Source of the DNA: Deltaproteobacteria bacterium
GTDB lineage: Bacteria; Desulfobacterota; Dissulfuribacteria; Dissulfuribacterales; QOAL01
Reading direction: 5' to 3'
DNA length: 11,563 nt
NCBI GenBank assembly: GCA_015486425.1
Contig: WFRQ01000355.1
Span: 1 to 11,563 of the forward strand
In this document: positions 5,763-11,563 of the stretch, piece by piece
Layout: every line of letters starts with the position of its first letter
Numbering within the stretch: position 1 is the first letter of the stretch
Translations under genes and position numbers: made by a program
Notes under the pieces: generated by a model
What the model was told of the DNA's origin: nothing
What the model saw: the letters and a program-made list of their open reading frames with translations, nothing else
Database searches by the model: none

Positions 5763-5858
5763 GGGATACTTTAATCTCCTGAACCTTACATGGAAAAATA
5801 CAGAAAACCGGCGTCTTATGTTTTATATTTGTAAATTCAATTAAAATGAGGATTTCTT

Positions 5859-6980
5859 TCACTTATCACTGTTTCCAGGTCCATCGTCAGCTACTTTGGG
5901 AATAGAAAAGAAAAAGGTAGTACCCTTTCCAACAGTGCTGTTCACCCACACCCTGCCGTTATGCGCTTCCACAATACTTTTCACAACAGCAAGGCCTATC
6001 CCGGTACCGTCACTTGTGTCTTCTGTGCGTTCCTGGCTGGCTGCCCGGAAAAAAGGATCAAAAATATGCGGGAGATCCTCTTCCGGTATGCCGGGTCCCC
6101 TGTCCATCACCTTGCATACAACGTATCGGTCATGGTCTTCTATTAAAATACGGACTTCAGTATGAGGCTGAGAATACTTGATTGCATTGTCAACCAGGTT
6201 CACAAAAACCCTCTGAATCTGCTCCCTGTCTACCATTACAAGTATATTCTGCTCTGGCACATTCACGGATAACCGAATATCCTTTGACGCGGCCCGTTCC
6301 TGAAATTCATTCACCACATCATAAATGATTTTTTCCATGCTGCACTTTTCCAGAGAAAGTTTTATCTCCCCGGCTTCCATGCGCAACACATCGAGAAATG
6401 AATGGATATGGTTATCCAGTTTTTTTAATTCATTGTTTATAACTGTCAGATAGTTTTTCTGCTTTTCATTGAGTTCGCCGGCCTTTCCCATGAGAAGTCT
6501 TGACAGAAATCCGCCTGCAATAGCCACTGGAGCCTTGAGATCATGTGCAAACATGGAAATCAGAATTTTGTGCTTCTTGCGCATCTTTTTTTCAGCGGCA
6601 ATATCACGAAACATCTTCACCAGACCGCAGATATGGTCATCCTCATCTTTCAATGCCGCATCAAAATAAAGTACAGGGATCCTCTCTCCATCCTTTTTGA
6701 TAAGTATAGCTTCACGGACTTCAGCGCCTGTATCTTCACTCCGGTTATAAGTATCTTCATCTTCACCAGGGGCAATCATGTCAAAAAGACCGTCACCCAT
6801 CTCCCCGCAGCATTTGCCAAGGAGTTCATCTCTACTGTAGCCGCAAAGTGTTTCCGCAGCCGGATTGACTTCAATTATGTGCCCCAGCTTGTCAAAAACA
6901 AACAGACCCACAGGAAGACTGTTTATAACGAGCTTGAAAATGAAGTTGTTATTGCCGCCTACCTTACAGCTATTTTCCAT
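5859..6980 (-). CDS. Cytoplasmic PAS-domain sensor histidine kinase
   Basis: This 373-residue soluble kinase has no membrane segment. Residues about 15-130 form a PAS domain (INSLPVGLFVFDKLGHIIEVNPAAETLCGYS region, 19-49) with a PAC-like end. The DHp domain has the phospho-acceptor H146 in FAHDLKAPV (144-152). The ATP-binding domain has the N-box NLVDNAIKYS (261-270), G1 DRGPGIP (293-299), F-box FDPFF (307-311) and G2 GTGIGL (325-330), so it looks fully active. The PAS ligand cannot be told. The ATG at 6980 has GAGAGG (6990-6995) nine bases upstream. It lies 165 bases after mrp and 96 bases before the GGDEF-remnant gene, all on the - strand. No conventional response regulator accompanies it. 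A 37-bp hairpin repeat lies 37-73 bases before its start and may be in its leader. Confidence 0.92.
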   Translation of the reverse strand: MENSCKVGGNNNFIFKLVINSLPVGLFVFDKLGHIIEVNPAAETLCGYSRDELLGKCCGEMGDGLFDMIAPGEDEDTYNRSEDTGAEVREAILIKKDGERIPVLYFDAALKDEDDHICGLVKMFRDIAAEKKMRKKHKILISMFAHDLKAPVAIAGGFLSRLLMGKAGELNEKQKNYLTVINNELKKLDNHIHSFLDVLRMEAGEIKLSLEKCSMEKIIYDVVNEFQERAASKDIRLSVNVPEQNILVMVDREQIQRVFVNLVDNAIKYSQPHTEVRILIEDHDRYVVCKVMDRGPGIPEEDLPHIFDPFFRAASQERTEDTSDGTGIGLAVVKSIVEAHNGRVWVNSTVGKGTTFFFSIPKVADDGPGNSDK

Positions 6981-7016
6981 ATAGAGTCGCCTCTCGTTTG
7001 ATATCAGGCCTTGCTG

Positions 7017-7053
7017 AAACTTTCATGTTGCACTGCACAGTATATGCAACACC
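7017..7053 (+). repeat. 37-bp hairpin repeat, copy 2, upstream of the kinase gene
   Basis: This is the second copy of the sequence at 900-936 (34/37 identical, same strand). The 7-bp stem TGTTGCA/TGCAACA (7026-7032 and 7045-7051) is unchanged and only loop bases differ. It lies between mrp and the kinase gene and, in their direction of transcription, would form a hairpin in the RNA shortly before the kinase ribosome-binding site. Confidence 0.8.
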
Positions 7054-7145
7054 ATAGCCTGGGGAGCATTCCCTGTTTGTCCCGCCTTTTCTATTATTGT
7101 GGAGGCTGTGTGGCTTTTTGAGGCTTGTTCTGTGAAAAAATTGGC

Positions 7146-8195
7146 TTATGTTTTCAGAGCATTGAGAAAATTGTCTGTTATTTCCTCAAAAGCCCTGGCT
7201 GCATCACTGTCTTCCTCAAGGGAAGCAGGCCTGCCACTGTCACCCCCCTGCCTTATTGCGGGGTCAAGAGGAATTTTCCCAAGAAGAGGCAGCTTGAAAG
7301 CACGAGCAATTTTCTCCCCTCCCCCGCTTCCGAATACTTCCATGGTCTCCTCACTGCCGGGAATTTTCAGATATGACATGTTTTCAACTATTCCAGTCAC
7401 AGGCACATCGTGTGTATTGAACAGTGCGATGGAACGTCTTACATCTTCAAGGGCTACCTTCTGTGGCGTTGTAACCACAATTACCCCAGCTATAGGTATG
7501 GTTGAGGCCACAGTAAGCGGAGCATCTCCTGTGCCTGGTGGGAGGTCAACTACAAGATAATCGAGTTCCCCCCATGACACGTGTCCCAGGAATTCCTTTA
7601 TGGCCTTGTTAACCAGCGGGCCCCGCCATATTACAGGAGTGCCATCACCTGCCAGCGTGGCGGTTGACATCAGTTTTACGCCGTATTTTTCCAGCGGCAT
7701 AAGCATGCCCCCTGAGCCCAGCGGTCTCTCTCGTGTTCCCATCATCAGAGGGATATCAGGGCCGTGCATATCAGCATCCAGGATACCGGTGCTGTAGCCT
7801 TTTTTCGCAAGGGTCAATGCCAGGTTTACAGAAACCGTGCTCTTCCCAACGCCACCTTTGCCACTTGCAACAGCCACGACATTTTTGACATGCTTCATGC
7901 CTTCCATCTCGGAAGGTTCATTGCCAAATACCTTTGCACGCTGTTCTGAAGTCATTGTGGTAATAACCACCCTGGCTTCCTCGATCTCTGGTATGGAAAG
8001 CAGTGCAGACCTGACCTCTTCCTTTATTTGATCCTTGAAAGGGCACCCAGCCATTGTCAATGCCACTGTGACTCTGACAGCAGTGCCTGCAATTTCTATG
8101 TTCTGAATCATCCCCAGCTCAACTATGCTCCTGTTAAGCTCCGGGTCCTGTATATCCTTAAGTGCCTCAAGCACAGTCTCTTTTGTAACAGCCAC
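7146..8195 (-). CDS. apbC: Mrp/ApbC-type P-loop ATPase (Fe-S carrier family) lacking the CxxC motif
   Basis: From the GTG start this is a 349-residue cytoplasmic ATPase of the Mrp/NBP35 family, which bind and deliver Fe-S clusters. Residues about 1-85 are a MIP18/DUF59 domain (DPELNRSIVELGMI, then AGCPF with C51). The deviant Walker A GKGGVGKST is at 112-120, and DADMHGPDIP and DLPPGTGD follow as expected. The segment that normally carries CPxC after NMSY reads NMSYLKIPGS (272-281). C51 is the only cysteine in the protein, so the usual bridging cluster at the dimer interface cannot form with this motif. I chose GTG at 8195 because AGAGGT (8202-8207) is six bases upstream and homologues start at this point. 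A TTG at 8219 would add eight residues but has no ribosome-binding site. It is first in a possible operon with the kinase pair and divergent from tlyA. Confidence 0.92.
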   Translation of the reverse strand: MAVTKETVLEALKDIQDPELNRSIVELGMIQNIEIAGTAVRVTVALTMAGCPFKDQIKEEVRSALLSIPEIEEARVVITTMTSEQRAKVFGNEPSEMEGMKHVKNVVAVASGKGGVGKSTVSVNLALTLAKKGYSTGILDADMHGPDIPLMMGTRERPLGSGGMLMPLEKYGVKLMSTATLAGDGTPVIWRGPLVNKAIKEFLGHVSWGELDYLVVDLPPGTGDAPLTVASTIPIAGVIVVTTPQKVALEDVRRSIALFNTHDVPVTGIVENMSYLKIPGSEETMEVFGSGGGEKIARAFKLPLLGKIPLDPAIRQGGDSGRPASLEEDSDAARAFEEITDNFLNALKT

Positions 8196-8258
8196 GCTTC
8201 TACCTCTTTTCCCCGTCAAATAAATTGTGATTTAATACTGCAGAAATTTATATTTATC

Positions 8259-8288
8259 ATTATAATAAGAATGCAACAATTAATGTAA
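8259..8288 (-). promoter_or_regulatory. Candidate sigma-70 promoter of mrp
   Basis: On the - strand a perfect TATAAT (8264-8259) lies about 65 bases before the chosen mrp start, with TTACAT (8288-8283) 18 bases further upstream as a weak -35. The surrounding DNA is AT-rich, so chance is possible. A TATAAT also reads on the + strand at 8261-8266, without a good -35. Confidence 0.35.
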
Positions 8289-8455
8289 CTTCAGCGTAAT
8301 TGCTGATTGCAGGAAAATTGCATTGTTTCCCGCTGCAGAAATTTTTTGCTCCCTTTGTGTTTTTGCGGTTCATTTCTTCTTTTGAACCGACCGCTTCGCC
8401 TGATACGCAGAGGAATGATGCTTTGTCCATTTGGACAGCCAATGGAGAAAGAACC
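8289..8455. other. Divergent mrp-tlyA intergenic region with two dyads
   Basis: Two inverted repeats stand out: CGGTTCA (8366-8372) with TGAACCG (8383-8389) around a pyrimidine-rich loop, and TGTCCA-TT-TGGACA (8424-8437). Neither is followed by a T-run on either strand, so they are not terminators. They could be operator sites or leader structures for tlyA. No RNA gene is recognised. Confidence 0.35.
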
Positions 8456-8530
8456 ATGAGTAAAAAAAGTACTGCACAGCATGGGCGGCACAATATGAAA
8501 GCTTACTCACAAACTATCCCGATTTGTTAA
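8456..8530 (+). CDS. Possible 24-residue small ORF before tlyA
   Basis: ATG at 8456 follows GGAG (8444-8447) at eight bases, and the ORF MSKKSTAQHGRHNMKAYSQT... ends with TAA 22 bases before tlyA. The tlyA start itself has almost no Shine-Dalgarno sequence, so a short upstream translated leader is conceivable. The peptide matches nothing I know and the ORF is short enough to be chance. Confidence 0.2.
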   Translation: MSKKSTAQHGRHNMKAYSQTIPIC

Positions 8531-8552
8531 CTTTATCATATTTTTTGTTAAG

Positions 8553-9293
8553 ATGGCAAAAAAATTATCCAGGCTTGACCTTTTGATGGTGGAACAATCT
8601 CTGACCCCTTCAAGGAGCAGAGCTCAGGCACTTATCGGTGCTGGCAGGGTCAGGGTAAACGGCAGGACCGAGGATAAGGCTGGACACAGGTATTCTCCTG
8701 ACTGCCTGATTGAAGTTTCTGAAGACCCGTGCCCTTTTGTAAGCAGAGGAGGGCTGAAGCTCGCTCATGCTATAGAAACTTTCGGGCTTGACCTGAAAGG
8801 CCAGGTCTGCATGGATACTGGAGCTTCTACTGGCGGATTTACGGACTGCATGCTGCAGAATGGTGCCGAGAGGGTTTATGCCGTAGATGTGGGCTATGGC
8901 CAGCTTGACTGGAAACTTCGTAATGACTCCAGAGTTATCAATCTGGAACGTACCAATATACGGCATATGAACAGTGACCTTATTCCTGAGCCAGTTGATT
9001 TTTCCAGCGTGGATACATCATTTATATCTTTAAAACTCGTAATTCCAGCCGTTATCAAATTTTTGCGCCCCGGTGGTAAGATAGTTGCGCTTATAAAACC
9101 TCAATTTGAGGTAGGCAGAAAAAATGTAGGTAAAAAAGGAGTGGTCAGGGATCCTGCGCTTCATCGCCAGGTCATCCATGAGCTTGACACCTTTTTCAGG
9201 GAAACAGGGCTGTTGCCAGGAGAGGCAATTCCTTCGCCAATAAAAGGCGCCAAAGGAAACATTGAATTTCTGGTACAGATTAAAATCCCCTGA
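8553..9293 (+). CDS. tlyA: TlyA-family rRNA (cytidine-2'-O)-methyltransferase
   Basis: This 246-residue protein has an N-terminal S4 RNA-binding domain (RLDLLMVEQSLTPSRSRAQA, 7-26, and on to about 60) and an FtsJ-like Rossmann methyltransferase domain with the SAM-binding motif DTGASTGGFTDC (88-99). TlyA enzymes 2'-O-methylate cytidines in 16S and 23S rRNA, which affects capreomycin sensitivity; the older name is hemolysin A. The putative catalytic tetrad K69, D154, K182 and E238 is intact at the same numbering as in the mycobacterial enzyme. The start ATG at 8553 (MAKKLSRLDLLM) matches the family but its ribosome-binding site is very weak. It is divergent from mrp, and clpS follows after 224 bases with no visible terminator between. 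Confidence 0.94.
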   Translation: MAKKLSRLDLLMVEQSLTPSRSRAQALIGAGRVRVNGRTEDKAGHRYSPDCLIEVSEDPCPFVSRGGLKLAHAIETFGLDLKGQVCMDTGASTGGFTDCMLQNGAERVYAVDVGYGQLDWKLRNDSRVINLERTNIRHMNSDLIPEPVDFSSVDTSFISLKLVIPAVIKFLRPGGKIVALIKPQFEVGRKNVGKKGVVRDPALHRQVIHELDTFFRETGLLPGEAIPSPIKGAKGNIEFLVQIKIP

Positions 9294-9347
9294 TGCGGGA
9301 TTAACGAAAAGTTGCAGTTCACCTACACTGAATAAATACCAGTTCAC

Positions 9348-9377
9348 TTGAATATTTCTGGTTGTACACCTGATACT
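9348..9377 (+). promoter_or_regulatory. Candidate promoter of clpS-clpA
   Basis: TTGAAT (9348-9353), an 18-base spacer and GATACT (9372-9377) each match the sigma-70 boxes at four of six positions. The site lies about 140 bases before clpS in the non-coding region after tlyA. The rest of that region (9294-9517) holds only a repeated CAGTTCAC (9315-9322 and 9340-9347). Confidence 0.25.
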
Positions 9378-9517
9378 TTTAGCGTTAATATTAATGAGTC
9401 AAAGTTTTATATTGCCCTGCCCGATGGATGCCCCTATGTCAATTTTCTCCCGGGTCTTGAGGTGCAGTCATGGCAATATGAGAATTTTGCATAACGATTT
9501 TAGAGCAACAAGGGAAA

Positions 9518-9829
9518 ATGCCTCATCAGCCTATTGATATTACCGAAAATGATACCCGGACCAGGGATGAGATCAAGGAACCTCCTCTTTACAAGGTACT
9601 GCTTCACAATGACGACTATACCACCATGGATTTCGTGGTTATGGTTCTTGAAAAGGTATTTCACAAGAATCCGTCTGAAGCAACCAGGATAATGCTCAAT
9701 GTACACAGAAACGGCATAGGTGTTTGTGGTATATATCCTGCTGAAATTGCCGAGACAAAAATCGATGCCGTTCATGCGCTTGCTGCTGATGCGGGTTTTC
9801 CTCTAAAGGCAAGCATGGAAAAGGAATAG
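9518..9829 (+). CDS. clpS: ATP-dependent Clp protease adaptor ClpS
   Basis: This 103-residue cytoplasmic adaptor binds N-degron substrates (Leu, Phe, Tyr, Trp at the N-terminus) and hands them to ClpA-ClpP. A flexible N-terminal tail (1-22) precedes the core. The substrate-pocket residues are visible: N31-D32 in LLHNDDYTTMDFVV (28-41) and H63 in MLNVHRNG, equivalent to N34, D35 and H66 of the E. coli protein. ICG-type and ETK motifs (VCGIYPAEIAETKI) follow. Length is typical. The ATG at 9518 is preceded by AGGGA at unusually short spacing (two bases), so initiation may be modest. It is followed by clpA after 22 bases, the standard pairing. Confidence 0.96.
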   Translation: MPHQPIDITENDTRTRDEIKEPPLYKVLLHNDDYTTMDFVVMVLEKVFHKNPSEATRIMLNVHRNGIGVCGIYPAEIAETKIDAVHALAADAGFPLKASMEKE

Positions 9830-9851
9830 CAAAGAGACAGGAACATATATA

Positions 9852-11563
9852 ATGATAAGTAAGGATGTAGAACTTATGCTCGGGGCCGCGGCCCGGGAAG
9901 CACATATCAGGCAGCACGAATATCTCTCCCTTGAACATCTGCTTTATGCACTGCTTCACCACAGTGAGGGTGAGGAAATTATACGGGCATGCGGCGGCAG
10001 CCCGTATGAGCTGAGAGCAAAGCTTGAAGCATTTTTTGACACACACTTGGAAAAGCTTGAAGAATCCGTGCCTGAAACTCCCCAGCCTACCAATGCCCTG
10101 CAGAGGGTACTGCAGAGGACCATCCTTCATGTCCAGTCTGCAGGCAAATCAGAGGCGGATATAGGGGATCTGCTCAGTTCCATCATGACTGAAAGCGACT
10201 CCTATGCTGCATTTTTCCTGAAACAGTCTGGCATTAACAGGCTTGATATACTGAATTTCATTGCACATGGCATAAGAAAGGTTCCAGAGGGAGCCGTGTT
10301 TGATCAAGGCCCGGAACCTGTTGCGGAACAACACGCACAGGAACAGCCTGGACAGGGGAAATGTGCCTGCGGTGACGCCGTTGCCGCCACTGACTCACTT
10401 GAGCAGTTTACTGTTAACCTTGTAAAGCGTGCGGCTGAAGGTGGTATTGATCCCATTGTAGGCAGGGAATCTGAACTGCAGCGCACCATGCAGGTACTGT
10501 GCAGACGGAGAAAGAATAATCCGATTTTTGTTGGTGAGCCAGGTGTGGGTAAGACAGCTCTTGCCGAGGGGCTTGCATTAAAAATATACAGGGGAGAAGT
10601 TCCTTCTCCTCTTGAAAATACCGATATCTATTCTCTTGATCTTGGAGCGCTTCTCGCAGGCACCAAGTACAGGGGAGAGTTTGAGGCCAGACTCAAGAAA
10701 GTTATAAATGAATTGAGCAGCAGGGAACGCTCTGTTCTGTTCATTGACGAAATTCACACCCTGGTAGGTGCCGGGGCTACAAGCGGCGGGGCCATGGATG
10801 CATCCAACATACTGAAACCCGCCCTTGCTGCAGGAAAGCTTCGCTGCATTGGTGCCACCACCTATGAGGAATACAAGAATTTTTTTGAAAAGGACCGTGC
10901 TCTTTCCAGACGCTTTCAGAAAATCGAAATTGCAGAGCCTTCAGTAAAGGAGACAGTGGCCATTCTAAAAGGGTTAAGGGGTTACTACCAGGAACACCAT
11001 GATGTGAAATATGCTGATACAGCACTGAAAGCCGCAGTGGAGTTATCTGATCGTTTTATTACAGACCGCTATCTGCCTGACAAGGCCATTGATGTAATTG
11101 ATGAAGCAGCATCCCTTTTAAGGCTTTCCGGCAAACATGGAAACCAACGCATACCTGTCATAAATGTCCGTCATATAGAAAATGTAATTGCAGGCATGGC
11201 GAATATCCCTGCAAGGAATGTCACTCGATCTGATCTTGCCAGGCTGGAACATCTTGAAGAGGATCTGCGGGCAGTGGTTTTTGGTCAGGACAAGGCTGTG
11301 AGCATCCTTGCATCATCCATAAAAAGGGCGCGGGCAGGTCTGTCTCATCCTGACCGTCCCATAGGTTCTTTTCTTTTTACAGGCCCTACAGGCGTAGGTA
11401 AAACAGAACTGGCACGACAGGCCGCAGCTATCCTTGATGTGCATTTCCAGCGTTTTGACATGAGTGAATACATGGAAAAGCATTCTGTAGCGCGGCTTAT
11501 TGGCGCACCTCCAGGTTATGTCGGGTTTGACCAGGGAGGGCTTCTTACCGATGCTGTTCGCAA
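9852..11563 (+). CDS. clpA: ClpA, AAA+ unfoldase of ClpAP (3' end cut by the window)
   Basis: The frame is open from ATG 9852 to the window edge, giving 570 codons of an expected roughly 750. ClpA is the hexameric AAA+ unfoldase that threads substrates into ClpP, with ClpS bound to its N-domain. The N-domain (about 1-140) starts MISKDVELMLGAAAREAH. The first AAA+ module has Walker A GEPGVGKT (228-235), the Walker B end FIDEIH (D299, E300) and KDRALSRRFQK as sensor and arginine-finger region. The second module begins near VFGQDKA, with Walker A GPTGVGKT (511-518), and GAPPGYVGFDQGGLLTDAV follows close to the edge. The start has AGGA (9839-9842) at nine bases. The N-to-D1 linker contains a KCACGD stretch (C171, C173), which I do not recall from the E. 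coli protein. No frameshift or missing motif is seen. Confidence 0.97.
   Translation, partial: MISKDVELMLGAAAREAHIRQHEYLSLEHLLYALLHHSEGEEIIRACGGSPYELRAKLEAFFDTHLEKLEESVPETPQPTNALQRVLQRTILHVQSAGKSEADIGDLLSSIMTESDSYAAFFLKQSGINRLDILNFIAHGIRKVPEGAVFDQGPEPVAEQHAQEQPGQGKCACGDAVAATDSLEQFTVNLVKRAAEGGIDPIVGRESELQRTMQVLCRRRKNNPIFVGEPGVGKTALAEGLALKIYRGEVPSPLENTDIYSLDLGALLAGTKYRGEFEARLKKVINELSSRERSVLFIDEIHTLVGAGATSGGAMDASNILKPALAAGKLRCIGATTYEEYKNFFEKDRALSRRFQKIEIAEPSVKETVAILKGLRGYYQEHHDVKYADTALKAAVELSDRFITDRYLPDKAIDVIDEAASLLRLSGKHGNQRIPVINVRHIENVIAGMANIPARNVTRSDLARLEHLEEDLRAVVFGQDKAVSILASSIKRARAGLSHPDRPIGSFLFTGPTGVGKTELARQAAAILDVHFQRFDMSEYMEKHSVARLIGAPPGYVGFDQGGLLTDAVR

Noticed and set aside
6543..7001. 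152-codon open frame on the + strand
   Set aside because: It lies antisense to the PAS and DHp regions of the histidine kinase and has no coding motif.
7099..7560. 153-codon open frame on the + strand
   Set aside because: It is mostly antisense to the mrp gene, whose motifs are unambiguous.
8610..8966. 118-codon open frame on the - strand
   Set aside because: It is the antisense shadow of tlyA, which has all its catalytic residues.
9696..10130. 144-codon open frame on the - strand
   Set aside because: It is antisense to clpS and the clpA N-domain, both clear.

Overview
The window looks like a chromosomal piece from a motile, Gram-negative, probably sulfate-reducing bacterium of the Desulfobacterota (former Deltaproteobacteria). 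The support is gene content: a fused SpmA-SpmB protein, a FlgM gene preceded by a DVU0524-family 'FlgM-associated' gene, a LarE-type sulfur transferase, and a protein built from remnant GGDEF, receiver and DHp modules. Base composition is moderate and intergenic regions are AT-rich. I cannot name a genus.

Layout. Positions 2-88 hold the tail of an upstream + strand gene, perhaps a DUF39 homocysteine-biosynthesis protein. A LarE-like ATP pyrophosphatase (157-960) and an HU-family DNA-binding protein (1066-1338) follow on +. A gene-free stretch carries a 109-bp inverted-repeat element (1410-1518) and a bidirectional terminator (1611-1636). That terminator also ends the - strand spmA-spmB fusion (1687-3048). 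Divergent from the fusion is a two-gene flagellar regulatory operon: DVU0524-family gene (3168-3590) and flgM (3620-3934). It has a good sigma-28 promoter (3105-3132) and a strong terminator (4001-4041). Next is about 630 bp without genes, holding short tandem repeats and a REP/BIME-like inverted pair of palindromes (4222-4361).

A - strand group then reads, in transcription order, mrp/apbC (8195-7146), a soluble PAS histidine kinase (6980-5859) and a degenerate GGDEF / receiver-like / DHp-only protein (5762-4671). Divergent from mrp is tlyA (8553-9293). It is followed by clpS (9518-9829) and the first 570 codons of clpA (9852 to the window end).

How the genes work together. FlgM is the anti-sigma-28 factor, and its operon appears to be read from a sigma-28 promoter, giving a feedback loop. 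The kinase and the following DHp/GGDEF-remnant protein look like a signalling pair; the second protein keeps the RxxD I-site spacing but has lost the GGDEF catalytic motif. ClpS and ClpA form the N-end-rule adaptor and unfoldase pair. Mrp is an Fe-S carrier-type P-loop ATPase that here lacks the usual CxxC.

The most unexpected non-coding signal is a 37-bp hairpin sequence present twice (34/37 identical). One copy is inside the 3' end of the larE-like gene and the other is just upstream of the kinase gene. All three differences fall in the hairpin loop.
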